NCBI GenBank assembly: GCA_951812925.1
Contig: OX638370.1
Location: 35,149,948-35,213,947 of the forward strand
Source of the DNA: Calliopum simillimum
Taxonomy: Eukaryota > Arthropoda > Insecta > Diptera > Lauxaniidae
DNA: 64,000 bases
Reading direction: 5' to 3'
The notes beneath the pieces were generated by a model. That model was not told the origin of the DNA. It saw only the letters and a program-made list of their open reading frames with translations, and ran no database searches. A program made the position numbers and the translations under genes. Below are positions 1-11,165 of the stretch, piece by piece (position 1 is the first letter of the stretch; each line of letters starts with the position of its first letter).

Positions 1-2
1 AT

Positions 3-460
3 GATGTCAGTTTAGTCCACCAGAGAGAAAGTAGTAGCAGCTATTTTTTTGGAAAAGGTCAGACGGTTACTGCTAAGTGGTATACTAAAACCTGCTTCGC
101 AAAAATTTTCCAAAATTTATTGGGGAAACGCCAAAAAAAGGAGCTACGCCGCTACTTTCTATATCGCGATAATGCGCCTGCGCACACTGTTGAAAAAACG
201 ATCGATTTTATTGCGCTCTCAGGCATCGAAGAAATTTGTCCAGCAACTTATTCCCCAGATCTAGCACCTCTGGTCGTTTCCAAAAATAAAAAAAATATTT
301 GAGAGGGAGAGCCTTCAACAGCAATGAGGAGATAATAAATGCGGCAAATTATGAAATTGTAAAACTGCAAAAAGCCGATTTTGAAAACAGTTTTTCAAGA
401 TGGTTTTATCGACTTCAAAAATGTATCAAAATAAATGGCGATTCCCAGTTGCAAAAATAA
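3..460 (+). pseudogene. mariner-type transposase, C-terminal fragment (decayed)
   Basis: A frame open from the window edge to 302 carries the mariner catalytic signature RDNAPAHT followed about 25 residues later by YSPDLAP, which belongs to the second and third acidic-residue region of a Tc1/mariner DDE transposase. The reading then shifts frame: at 268-310 another frame gives LWSFPKIKKIF, and from 308 a third frame gives RAFNSNEEIINAA and a tail ending FSRWFYRLQKCIKINGD before TAA at 458-460, as mariner proteins end. At least two frameshifts mean it cannot make transposase. The N-terminal half lies outside the window. Assignment to mariner is from motif recognition; the subfamily is unknown. 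Confidence 0.85.
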
Positions 461-665
461 ACATGATAGAAGCATGAATCATGCCTCTTTGGGGTGCTTG
501 GCATGCATGCCGCCCTAAATGCTCGTTCGTTTCTTTTTTGTACAGGCATGTCATAGGAAATCATGCATGCTCAAAAAATGATCTGGAATGCTAGAATCAT
601 GTTTTCTATTCATGATTTGCTCATGTTCTAGAACACATATATCATATTTTCTATTCTATACTATC

Positions 666-811
666 CATGATTCTGTCATGCTTTCGAACAATTGTTTCAT
701 GACAACCCTACTACACATGATTCACTGTAGCTAAAAGACAGCTTCTTCATGTTTTCTTTTCCATACATGATTCATTCATGCTTTTGAACGATTGTTTCAT
801 GGAAACCCTAT
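666..811. repeat. two ~46-bp CATG-rich direct repeats, 100-bp period
   Basis: Units at 666-711 and 766-811 share the order CATGATTC, TCATGCTTT, GAAC, ATTGTTTCATG, AACCCTA. The surrounding 470-812 stretch is packed with CATG and GCATGC, which are self-complementary words. Confidence 0.6.
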
Positions 812-1149
812 TTTACGTTTAAAAAACTAGATAAGAATTGTCGTTATAAATATTTTTATTAATAGTTATTATTAACATTGTTTCGTTATAATAAAAAAAT
901 GATATCAGCACCACCAGAATTTTCTCAACAAGAATCATGAAACTCTTTACCCGCGGAGCAAATGTGATATATTGGTGATAAGTATATGTACAATATTTGC
1001 ACTTTTAAAGATATCTTGACATACTGAGAAATTTTTATGTGGCATTACAGCACATTTTAAGACATCAAAGTAGAGCCTGTGAAATAAATACAATATATAA
1101 TATTGCGGAATGTGAAAAAATGGCTTGAGAATAATAATTAAATGAGCCG

Positions 1150-1378
1150 GTTATTTTGAAAGTGGCCTAAGTTCATACGGGAACAAAAGTAATGTCATAA
1201 TGTGAGTTGGCTGCCATATTGTTAGAAAAGAAACTTTCGCGGAAAGTTTACCTCATGGTGTCAAATTGAAGGCAATATGTCAAAATTTAATATCGGTCAA
1301 AAAACAGTATATAATGACACATAATGTATAAGCCATTACTTTTGCACTTCAATGGACTTGGGCCACTTTCAAAATAAC
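1150..1378. mobile_element. 229-bp MITE with ~28-bp terminal inverted repeats
   Basis: The left end starts GTTATTTTGAAAGTGGCC and the right end closes GGCCACTTTCAAAATAAC; the match continues to about 28 bp with two mismatches. It is too short to encode a protein. Internal words (AAAGTAATGTCATAATGTGA, then TTGGCTGCCAT) recur in diverged form at 13557-13610 and 48335-48490, so this is a repeat family with other copies in the window. No target duplication is clear. Superfamily unknown. Confidence 0.7.
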
Positions 1379-2033
1379 TATCTCAAATATAACACGATAA
1401 TTAACAATATATTTATTCCAAAAAAATTCAAATCTTACCATTTTCCGTATGACCGTAACCCGAAGCAAAATACTCTCTGGACAATTATTGTAGTTCTTAA
1501 TTATTCTGATATTGCTTTTGCTCTAATATGCTCTAAAAATAAATTTATTAGCATTACATAACATTCTTCGAAAATTACTAGACTAATATAGAAGTTTAAT
1601 TTTGAAATCCACTCTACGATTGAGATGTATCAAAGCTATATCATTTATTATCTTATGATTCTCCAGATGATTTATGCAATGCTTACATATTTTATTTATT
1701 TGGATGATGTGGCGCAAGTTGCTTTTAGCGTCTGATCGATTTATTTTTATTTTTTGTGACATAAAAAATGTTGACTTCACTTCACTTCATATAAAAACTC
1801 AAGTTAAACATGATTCAGGAGCACAAAAGAATATCAAAAAGAGTTTTATATTATTTGATTTTCTATCGTATTTTCCTAAATGTGATTTTGAGATGAAAAT
1901 TGTTTTCAAAATCAGGTTTAAGTAATTTGAATAAATTTGAGACTTTTTTTTCCTCAAATCTTCCGTATTGCTACGAAATGTATACATGATTCATGAATGC
2001 TGCAAAGCATGCATGCTGGCTTTTGCAACTGGG

Positions 2034-3059
2034 TTAGGTTGAAAAAATACAAACAGATGAAGAATAAAGTTATAGATTTAAAAATTTTTTTATCCAGTTT
2101 TTTCAATTCTACTGAGCGAAGTTTTGTTAGGCCCTCCGTATAGTAGATGTCAACCCAGCATCTCTTGACTTATTGCGATCCGTAGTTCCAATATATTCTT
2201 CTGTTGAGCTTGAATAATGATTTTTTCACGCATGATTCTATAACATAAAATTCCCGGCTTTTAGCTGACAACGACTCATGTACTCTTCAAAGCAGAAAGC
2301 CAGACACAAACACCTTAGTACAACATACATATGCAAGTATAGTTATCCTTGATACCTGCCGGAGAAATTTTCTAAGAATGCAACAATTACTGGAAACAAA
2401 TGAATTTCTTGCTAAACAAAAATGAATGAAATTTATTCATAAAAGCCCGAAAGGGATGCAATTTACAGGGTGTCAACGAAAAGAGAAAATTCTATACATG
2501 CAATATCCTCTCACGCAATATTCTCGCAAAAATAAAAGCGAAAATTTGTTTTTTTACAACAAATTGACAGCAACGAAATTTGTGAGCTGTCGTCGCTCCC
2601 AAAAGTTTATTTTTGGCGGTGGGTGGGGGTGTCTAACGTCTATCGGTAAAAAAATTATCCAGCGTATGCGGTAAAAGAAATTCATATAGAGGAAAAAGAA
2701 ATATGTAGATAATTGCCAATATCGAAGTAAAAATGGATAAAAAGCAGAATTATGAAAACTGTGCTAAATTCGTATGCGATTGTATAAGATAAAAAACAGA
2801 AAGAAGCAGACAACAAAAGGAAACCAAAAGAATAGGTGGCTTTCAGATAGAATGTATAAAAAAGTAAAAAAAGATTTTTGGGGATTTGCGGAAACAACTT
2901 TTTCACGAATTCCCTTTTAATGTGTTTTTTGGACGCATGAATTTTGTCACTTTATATATAAAAAACAAAAAAACGAAATATTATTTTTGAAACACAACAA
3001 TTTCAAGTAAAAAATTGAAAATTTTTTGTATTTAAAAACAGCTAAAAATACCTTAAAGC
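2034..3059. other. AT-rich interval, no gene seen
   Basis: Short open frames here have no recognisable motifs. A TACAGGGTGTC word at about 2464 resembles maT/Tc1-type termini (compare 49661), but no partner end was found nearby. Confidence 0.5.
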
Positions 3060-4130
3060 ACCGGCGTGTGGTAGAAACGACGACGACAGACTCTGTATAT
3101 GATGAATAATCCAACTCAGCTATGCAATGCTTTTCAATTTGAGGCTCCCAACCAGATGCGACGACGACGGTGACAGATTTTTCAGTAGTTTTTTTTTTCT
3201 TTTTTTCTATTTTTGTGTCGTTTTTCTTAACTAAAAGGCGTCTTATATTCTAGCAATATGAAGAATATTCCTCGGCCAGAAATAAAATCTGTGTGTGTAC
3301 TTTTTAATGTGCGTTTTCCTTTGGAAATTGAAGTTGAAAAACGAAAAATTTTACTTCCGTATTTTATTTCTACACATTTTTTGCAAATATTAATTACCAC
3401 CTTTTAGTTCACAATGTTACCAATTTATGTAGATATTTTATATTGATTTTACGTAATAAAAAATCAATGTTTCGTTGTATTTTATAATGAATTTTGTAAT
3501 CGATCTGTAATTATTTGTATTCCTTTTAACTGCAATGGTTTTTCACTAATTTCTTAATTACAATTTTTTTTATTTTAATCTATTTCTTTTTTATTATTTA
3601 AATCTTCCTGCCGCCGATCTACCAGGAGTACCCGTGAAAATGCACGCAACGCCACGAAACGCAGAGACTGAACTAAATAAAAGGGTGATACCAAGCATTG
3701 TGTACCCTATAATTTTCACTCTTTTAATGCTTTTCCTTGAGAGTTTCCCTTCTTCTGTTTTTGTGGTGATTTTTTTTTTACCCTCAGAGTAAAGATTTCG
3801 CTCGCTTTGCCATTGTCGTTGTTGTTGTCGTCGGCGTATTCGTGAATCGTGTGTCGCGCGAACGCTCAACACACCCTTGTGATTCATTTTCATTTATTTT
3901 TTTGTGTTTTTACCCACCTCGCTGTGGTCACGAGACCACTCGCATATTAATGCGTGCGTTACCACCTCTCACGCGCTTTCTCGTAGCTATAATTGAGCCA
4001 GCCAGCCACCCGTGTGTGTTTTCTTTCTTGCGGTACGGCACGGTCAGCCCTCTCTGTTAGGGTGTTCATTCATTAAAAGGGCGCATGTCTTTAGCCAAGT
4101 AAAAGACCTGAGCGCGGTGAATTTGTACAA
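3060..4130. promoter_or_regulatory. GC-richer segment; candidate promoter/5' exon, weak
   Basis: Base composition rises above the surroundings between about 3600 and 4130, with CpG-containing words, and CTCTCTCTG (GAGA-factor-like) follows at about 4170. On the minus strand a 99-codon frame (3594-3893) is rich in Arg/Gln/Ser and then has a hydrophobic stretch (IGYTMLGITLLFSSVSAF), but it has no recognised family. Read as minus-strand RNA, the CAACAACAACAACGACAATG stretch looks like a fly 5' UTR. It could be a promoter or small gene, or chance composition. Confidence 0.25.
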
Positions 4131-4278
4131 GTAGAGGGTGAAAAATGTGCTTGTACCTTGGGCTTACTCACTCTCTCTGTTGTCATAGTGTGCATGTTTG
4201 TATGAGAGTATGCGTGTTAAAATGTTGCCAGCATGAATGTTTCTTCAATAAGATAAAAATATCTAATTAGATCCGTAT

Positions 4279-5283
4279 TAGCCCAGGAAAATTAGAATAT
4301 TTCTGCGAAAAAATTCCAAGTGAATTTTTTTCACCCGAATTATATTTATTTATGCATGGTTAATAATGTGTAAAAAGCCCATTGTGTGCATAAAAAGTTA
4401 TTCTGGCTCAAAGGTCGCTAGAATCAGTTTTTTACAAATATCTCGCTAACGCAAACTTTTACAGAAAAATTTTTCTCCACAATTTTGTAACACAGGAAAT
4501 TTCCTATGTAAAGATGTAAAAAATGTTTTCGTGTAGCTTATAGTTTAGGAGATAGCCTAATTTAAAAAGTTGTGCACAGTTTTTATATGAAAATGCTACG
4601 TATAAGTTCATATTAAAATATCGTAGTTTTAAAATTGCGAATACTCTTTAACGAGGAGTCGTAAAAAAAAAAATTAAAAACCGTTCAAAAGATAATTGAA
4701 TTTTGTATACACCGAAAGGTTTCGAAAATACTGGTTTTTGAAGGATATCTCTGAAACGGTAATTCATACGATAAAAAGCAACAGCATCAATTTTGTAGAA
4801 AATCACAAGATCTACAAAAAATAAGCCATATGTGCACATATTGAAGTAACCGTTTAGAAGTTATTAAAAAAAACCGGTTTTTTGGCATTTAAAGGTTTTT
4901 TTTGAATATCTTCTAAACGGTTACTTCAATGTGTACACATATGGCTTATTTTTTGTAGATCTTGTAATTTTCTACAAAATTGATGCTATTGCTTTTTATC
5001 GTATGAATTACCGTTTCAGAGATATCCTTCAAAAACCAGTATTTTAATATTTTATATGTATATTTATATTTAATTTTTCTGTAAAAGTTTGTGTTACCGA
5101 GATATTTGCAAAAAACTGATTTTAGTGATCTTTGGGCCTGAATAACTTTTTATGCGCACAATGGACTTCAATGAACTTTTTTCTCTTTATTCATCATGCT
5201 TTGATAAAGACAATTATGGTGAAAAAAATTCACTTGGAATTATTTCGCACAGCAGCTCTTTTTCGTCTAATTTTCCTGGGCTA
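4279..5283. mobile_element. ~1 kb foldback (hairpin) element, TA-flanked
   Basis: The left arm, starting GCCCAGGAAAATTAGA, pairs with the right arm ending TCTAATTTTCCTGGGC. Pairing resumes through ATAAAAAGTTATTC, AAATATCTCG, GAAACGGTAATTCATACGAT and AACCGTTTAGAAG up to a short loop at about 4873-4892. TA lies directly outside both ends, as in Tc1/mariner-type insertion. The left arm carries about 200 bp (roughly 4475-4700) with no partner, so the arms are unequal. The core wording TTTAGAAGTTATT..TTTTTTGGCATTT recurs at the loop of the 63.4 kb hairpin. No coding capacity. Confidence 0.85.
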
Positions 5284-5840
5284 TATGAATTTATGAAATT
5301 TTTTTTATTACGATTTTATGGGAGATTCTACTCACAAAGTAAGTAATATACCTGCACAGCATTTTTCTGAAACTGAGTTCAGACAAGTATTCTAAGTTCT
5401 GCTTAGGTTTTTATTGTACTTTTTCTACAACGGCTGGTCAAAAAGTAAGATGCACGAATAATGGCCGCTAAAAAAAAAAAATAAGCTTATGAGGCTGAGT
5501 ACCTAAGGAAATAATTTAATTACCCAATTAATTAAACTACTAAAAAAACAAAAATTAGATCTGTAAGCTGCCAGGAGACTGAGGCCAGCAGGCTGAAATT
5601 TTTTCACTTTTCGGTCAATTAATCGTCAATACAATGCTCAACGACTAAATTATGGAATTCTATATTCAAATGCTATAAATTTAAAACTTTAAATGTAATA
5701 AAAATTTCCTACAAACAAAAAAACTTGCCAAGAAACTGAGGATTTGACTGGCTGCAACAGTATCGGCTTAAATACCCAAGAGGAAAAATTGCTAGCACTT
5801 AAAAAGCGCTTGTCCCCATAGAAATTTAGAAACATTTAAA

Positions 5841-6230
5841 CAATGATTTTTTATAAGGCTGCACTAAGAACAACATGGGTTCGAACCCTGCCCGGGTGAT
5901 TTTTTTTACTTTTTTTTATTTTTTTTTTTTTTTGCTTTATTTTTTTTTACTAAAATATTTTTTATACGTCTTTTTATTTCACTTTTCTATTTTCCTTTCT
6001 CTTAAAAGTAAATTTTTTGTTTAATTGAATTGAAATTGATTATACAATGATTCCATGTAAGGCTGTAGTAAGAACAACATGGGTTCAAACATAGTGGGGT
6101 TTTTTTTCCTTTTTTTTATTAAAATATTTTTTATTCAACATCTCTTTATTTCACTTTTCTATTTGCCTTTCTCTTATTTATTTACTTTTGTTTAATTGAA
6201 TTGAAACTGATTACACAATGATTCTATGTA
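5841..6230. repeat. ~200-bp tandem repeat with tRNA T-arm-like block
   Basis: Two units, and the start of a third, share ACAATGATT, AAGGCTG, TAAGAACAACATGGGTTC, a long poly-T, and TTTCACTTTTCTATT. The first unit contains GGGTTCGAACCCTGCCCGGG, a good match to a tRNA T-arm (box B). The second is decayed at that point. Probably a tRNA-derived SINE fragment amplified in tandem. Confidence 0.5.
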
Positions 6231-6299
6231 AGCATTCGAATGTCAAATTCTGTTTAGACAACATTTGCTTAACATACAAATTCAATACCTGTTCATCGT

Positions 6300-6425
6300 A
6301 TCGGGCGATGGTGTAGCGGCCTAACGAATTGGTAAATGTAAGTAAAAATAATATGTTTCTATCTATTACACGACCGTCCGCGTGGATTCAAATCCTGGTG
6401 CTTCTAGTTTTTTTTTTTTTTTTTT
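6300..6425 (+). repeat. tRNA-like SINE head with poly-T end
   Basis: GATGGTGTAGCGGCCTAACG resembles a pol III box A and GGATTCAAATCC a box B, about 75 bp apart, followed by a run of more than 18 T (pol III terminator-like). The spacing and missing stems argue against a working tRNA, so this is best read as a tRNA-derived SINE or tRNA pseudogene. Confidence 0.45.
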
Positions 6426-7414
6426 ATTGAAAAAACGCTTACCGCAGCATTACAAATAAGCTTAAGCGCGCTTACATCCTATGACATGCAATGTTAAAAA
6501 GAAAGAATAGTTCTTACGGAGTGAAAGTGCTTATTGATGAATAAGATGCACTTCAGAAGAGTTTTTGAAGCACTTCTTTTCCCTTTGGGTATCGACGATC
6601 CGAGACAAACGAAAGCGATTCTAAGGTAACTTTACTTCGTTCATTCGCAACAAAAAAGCAACAACGTGATAAATACGCCAATCCTTAAAAAATTTTCAGA
6701 TGTTTTGATGTGCCAGGAGGCTGACGTAAAAGTAGAATGACAAAGTTCAATAACGTTTATTTTATCAAAACTTAATAGTAATAGAAGAATTTGAAACACA
6801 AGTGATAATTTTTGATTCAAAGTGTATATTGACTACTCGAAATTGATTTTTATTAAACGCAAAAACAATAATCTCGGAAGAGAGAGATGCCAGGAGGCTG
6901 AGGATTTTTGATTTCAAAGTATAATTTTGCCGTGAAATATTTTTGGGATCAAGCTGATTTCCAATGTCATTAAGATATTTAATTTTGATTATAAATCAAC
7001 AAAATGACGTAACAAAATATTTGAAAAATTAGTTGAACCGCAGAATATTCTCTAGTGAGTAGAATTACCCTTATACAGAAAACTGTTGCTGGATTTTTAA
7101 AATATTTATATGAATTTACTTCGTGTTTTTTTTGTTTTTTTCAATTACAAAAAATATCTAAAGTTCAGACTGACTTTTTTAATATTTTAAAATTACACTT
7201 TTTTCATCTCAACAGGTATTCGAAATATTTAAAAAAAATTTTGTCAAGATCTGAACATTTTTAGACTTATTTGGACACTGTTATGCAATAACGAGTCAAC
7301 CCTCAAACAAATTTTTTTCGACTTATGAATACAGTTCGATTCTAAATATGAAGAAGCACCTATTTTTAAAAAACCGAACCTAAATATTGTTAGTAAAAGG
7401 TTGAAAACAACAAA

Positions 7415-8065
7415 ATTTGTTTGACATTTTCATATCGTTCGTTCTACGACATCTACACAGAAACGTAAATATCTCAAAACTAATTTCGAGTGGGTTGACT
7501 CGTTATTGCATAAAAATGTCCATTTATACTATACATATAGTATCAACATTTTTTTACTTTATAAACATTTTTCGACTACAGCAACATTACAATAATTTTT
7601 ATGAAGCTTTTTGAATTTGTTGGCATTTTTGCCGATCTTAAGATATTCTGAATTTTTTGACTATGTCAACATTTTTGGAATGTTTTTGAACTTTTCGTCT
7701 TTACCAACTTTTACGACAAGGCAAAATTTGCGACTTAATCAACTTTTACGATTTTTCTATTTATTTCACATTTTTGGATCTATCAACATTTTCCGAATTG
7801 ATAAATATTCGACTTTGCAATTTTCCAACTATTGTTCGACATGATCAAAAGTCTCGACTTCGGCAAAATTTTTCAAATTCCTTATCAAATTTCGGCTTCA
7901 TCGACCTTGTTCAACTATATCAACATTTTTCGATGTTGTCAACATTTTTAGAATTTTCTGAAAATTTTGGACATAGTCAACATTTTTTGTCTATGTAGCT
8001 TTCGGGCTTTTAAAAAGTTTTCAATTTCGTCAAAAATTTTCGACTATGACAACATTTTTCATTTT
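7415..8065. repeat. degenerate short-word array (CAACATTTTTCGAC-like)
   Basis: Words such as TCAACATTTTT, TTCGACTAT and CAACTTTTACGA recur every 15-30 bp without strict period. Several frames stay open through it, giving Phe-rich translations with no family signal, so these are not genes. The reverse complement of the same words (GATGTCGAAAA) fills 18240-18500. Confidence 0.55.
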
Positions 8066-8454
8066 TTTTAACTTAGGGTGCAACCATGGTAGATTAAAAC
8101 TGTAGAATCGTTAGATATCAGGGCAGCCCGTTAAACATTGCCTACCTTTTTCACGGACCTTAAGTGTCAAAATCATATTTTGTTTATCTCTTTTCAGCAA
8201 CTTCAATAGTTCGTGTAACTTCTTTCCCATTTTTCATTAATAAATTCGTTCATTTGTTTTGATTTAGATATTTGTGATAAATAAGGAGCTCTTCATAAGC
8301 CCAGTGACGGTAAAATTCGCTATGATTGAAGTCCCCTCGCCAATATGAACGTAGCGTGGAGTAAAATATATCAAAAATACACTCACTCGACGCTTGCTCC
8401 CCTTCCCCATAAGAACGTCACGAGATTCATTGCTAGACACTAAAAATTTGGCAG

Positions 8455-9074
8455 ATGAAGCTAAACGCAAGTGATGACATCGAAAACGTCGATAGCTTCA
8501 CGTATTTAGGCAGCATTATCTCCATGGATGGTGAAGCAAAAGAGGATATCAACTCAAGAATAGCAAAAGCAAAAGGCGCGTTTGCTCAACTTACCAAAAT
8601 ATGGTCTTCATCCGTTATTTCCACCAAAACGAGAGTGCGCATTTTTAATTCGAATGTGAAATCGGTTTTGTTATATGGGTGCAAAACGTGGCTTGTTACT
8701 GAACAACTAACGAACAAGCTGCAAGTATTCGTCAACAAATGCTTAAGGCGAATACTAAAGGTTTGGTGGCCTCGCACTATATCAAATGCCGAGCTACATC
8801 AAAAATGCAATCAGAGGGCTATAGCAATCGAGGTCAAGCTGCGTAAATGGAGATGGATTGGTCACACTCTCCGGAAACCACACAGCGAAGTTTGTCGCCA
8901 GGCTCTTCAGTGGAATCCACAAGGTAGTAGAGCACGTGGTAGACCCAAAACTAACTGGAAGAGGTCGGTGGAAAAGGAAATCCAAGAATCGGGAAGTCGT
9001 GGCAAAAGATTAAAGTCATCGCAAGGGATCGTGACAAATGGAGAGATTTCATATTGGCCTTATGCTGCTCCTAG
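8455..9074 (+). pseudogene. non-LTR retrotransposon (LINE) ORF2 C-terminal end
   Basis: The translation has the post-reverse-transcriptase region of a LINE polyprotein: FTYLGSIIS, then a thumb-like stretch, VLLYGCKTW, VNKCLRRILKVWWP, WRWIGHTLRKP and RGRPKTNWKRSVEKE. The frame is broken once near 8993 by loss of one base in a G run. Read in the shifted frame it continues SWQKIKVIARDRDKW to a stop at 9072-9074, the usual end of these proteins. The catalytic RT core is absent (5' truncation), so it is dead. Clade not assigned. Confidence 0.85.
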
Positions 9075-9612
9075 GAGTTAAAGGAGAAAACATCGCGACC
9101 TTAGAACAACAGGGTTCTATCTACACTCACATCACTTTCGAGAAATCTATGTTTGAATATTTTGTGTCGTATAACTTTTATGAATTGATTTTAATCACAA
9201 TGTTATTAATATTACAAGCATTTGATTGTCGCGAGGATTTCGTTGATACTAAAATAATTTAAATACGTTGCCTAGTTAATAAGGAATTTAAGTTTAAAAA
9301 AATCGATAGAACTTTGTTGCTAAACGATAAGGTACTTGAAATTGGGAAACAAGGTTCTAACTGCCAGATAGAACTTTGTGTTTCTGTAAGATTTTATTTT
9401 TTTTTTTTCAGATAGAACTTTGTGTTTCTGTAAGAGAGCAGGCAAATTAGAAAAAATCATGTAATTTTGTTAAACAAGCCCCGATTTTGAGCCGACATGA
9501 CTCATTTTGCTAGTAATTGGACTTAGAAAAAATCAACACTTAAGATTTATGCAGTTTTTGAAAATTGGTCGAAAAACGGTTTTCGAAAAATTGACATACT
9601 TTCATGTATCAG

Positions 9613-10944
9613 TTACTTAAAGAATTTTGGGTTTGCACCATCTTTCAGTTTTAGTGACACTGTATATTTATTAAATGCGCCTAAATTTCCATCAAACAAA
9701 TCGGAATATTTCTTTAGAATTGAATTTAAATTATTTTCAATGTTACCTTGAGAAATGAAATTTAGTTCTTTAATTCCTAAATTAAATGCATGTAAACCAT
9801 TTCGCCCTAGTAATGGCGGACCACCATTTTGTACTACATTCATTTCAATTTCTTTGCATTGATTATTAAATTCAACCTCCATATTACATTTTCCTAATGG
9901 CTTAATTAAATTACCGTCGTAAGCTGTTAACACCCGATTTAATTCAACCAATGGAGTTTTTGAAAACCATTTTTTATAATCATTTTCTGATATTACCGAA
10001 TACGCCGCGCCACTATCAATTTCCATTTGTAAAATAACACCATTCACTCTAACCTGCACAGTTATTGGCTTCAATGATGCATTTGTTCTAAAATGAAATA
10101 AAGATAAACTATCAGTATTACTCAAATAATTACACTTCGTATTTTTATTATATGTTGAACTGCTGGAACTCCCCTTATTAACGCTCGATTTGCACATTTT
10201 TTGAAGGTGACCTCTCTGCTTGCATTTTTTACAGCGGAACCTTTTAAACCTGCACTGCTCGGTCAAATGGTTGTTATAACCACAAACTGCACACTCCCGC
10301 TTTGATGACGTTGACATTGATGTTGAACTATTTTCTTGACCTTGATATTTTTTAGATGCCCATTTTGATTCCAAGCGATAGTTTTCCAGAGTAGACTCCT
10401 GCTTTACAAGTGACAAACTATACTGGTTTCGCACACATTCGATAGATTGTGCGATTTCCACTGCTTTCTCCAGAGTTAAAGTTGATACATCTTCCAAAAA
10501 CAGCTTATCTTTTTCAGCACATTTTGGTAGGCCCATAATAAATTTATCCCTCAACGCTATTGTGAGGTGACCACCAAAGTCACAGTTCGTTGACAATGAC
10601 CGCACTCTTGCTGCCCATTGTTGCATTGACTCTTCCTTCTCTTTTGCAGCATCATAAAACTTATATCTTTCAGCGAATTTTGAAACGGACAGCTTAAAAT
10701 GACTATCCATTACCTTAACTAGCTCAACATATTTGGAGCTCATCGGTTCAGCTGGATGCAACAAATTTTTCAACAGCATATATGAATTTTCACTTAAGGC
10801 ATTTATTAAAATAGCACGTCGCTTTTCTTCCGCCGTATCGGCTTTAATGTCATTTGCTATGAAAAACTGTTCGAGGCGTATTTTAAATACGTTCCAATCA
10901 TTAGCAGCATAATCAAATGTCGGAATATTTCCGATTATAGACAT
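9613..10944 (-). CDS. Ty3/gypsy-type Gag-protease ORF, RT missing
   Basis: The 443-residue frame starts MSIIGNIPTFDYAANDW and has a gag-like capsid region (roughly 1-180). It has two CX2CX4HX4C zinc knuckles at about residues 218-231 and 238-251, which bind nucleic acid in Gag. A retroviral-type aspartic protease site DSGAAYSVI starts near residue 310, with LLGRNGL further on. The linker that normally leads into reverse transcriptase begins (KYSDLFDGNLGAF) and stops at 9613. RT, RNase H and integrase are absent, so the element is truncated although this frame is intact. The open frame suggests recent insertion or, less likely, retained function. Confidence 0.85.
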   Translation of the reverse strand: MSIIGNIPTFDYAANDWNVFKIRLEQFFIANDIKADTAEEKRRAILINALSENSYMLLKNLLHPAEPMSSKYVELVKVMDSHFKLSVSKFAERYKFYDAAKEKEESMQQWAARVRSLSTNCDFGGHLTIALRDKFIMGLPKCAEKDKLFLEDVSTLTLEKAVEIAQSIECVRNQYSLSLVKQESTLENYRLESKWASKKYQGQENSSTSMSTSSKRECAVCGYNNHLTEQCRFKRFRCKKCKQRGHLQKMCKSSVNKGSSSSSTYNKNTKCNYLSNTDSLSLFHFRTNASLKPITVQVRVNGVILQMEIDSGAAYSVISENDYKKWFSKTPLVELNRVLTAYDGNLIKPLGKCNMEVEFNNQCKEIEMNVVQNGGPPLLGRNGLHAFNLGIKELNFISQGNIENNLNSILKKYSDLFDGNLGAFNKYTVSLKLKDGANPKFFK

Positions 10945-11014
10945 TTTGGACTTTTTTTTTTATGTTAAACACACGCGTCTGTACTTTTTATTTTAATTTA
11001 TTCTCGTCGCCAAT

Positions 11015-11165
11015 TGTTAGGTTAAGGAAAACACGTCTTTTCGATTTCAATGCAACTACGAGAGTGTTTCAGTTTATTTAACAAGAGTAAGAGTAAACTT
11101 ATTTCTAACTGTAAAATTGAGCAGTTACTTCATAGCAACAAAACTAAATGCTTTACAACATTACA
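11015..11165 (-). repeat. possible LTR of the gypsy element, with PBS-like site
   Basis: On the minus strand, just upstream of the gag start, a segment ends CCTAACA and is followed by ATTGGCGACGAG, which sits where a primer-binding site is expected. A TGTAATG at about 11165 could be the 5' end, giving a short ~150-bp LTR. There is no second LTR to compare, so the limits are guesses. Confidence 0.35.

Larger units (their letters stand above)
444..2033. repeat. region bounded by a 13-bp inverted pair, CATG-rich left part
   Basis: CCCAGTTGCAAAA at 444-456 is matched exactly, inverted, by TTTTGCAACTGGG at 2021-2033. Next to both ends lie similar words (GAATCATG / CATGATTC and GCATGCATGC), so the match is longer than 13 bp in a looser sense. 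This could be a 1.6 kb non-autonomous DNA transposon, but no target duplication is clear. The left arm overlaps the last codons of the mariner fragment. Nothing protein-coding was recognised inside. Confidence 0.35.
5567..6902. repeat. scattered GCCAGGAGGCTGAGG words at ~160-175 bp spacing
   Basis: The word GCCAGGAGRCTGAGG, exact or with a few changes, occurs at about 5567, 5727, 6711 and 6886. The two pairs are spaced about 160 and 175 bp. Between them lie the tRNA-like and tandem repeats listed next. This may be a diverged satellite split by insertions. Confidence 0.4.

Noticed and set aside
3594..3893. Confident 99-residue membrane protein gene
   Set aside because: Only one hydrophobic stretch and no family or splice evidence; kept only as part of a weak regulatory/5'-exon candidate.
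5875..5903. Functional tRNA at the GGGTTCGAACCC block
   Set aside because: Only the T-arm is recognisable; no acceptor or anticodon stem upstream, and the block is part of a tandem repeat.
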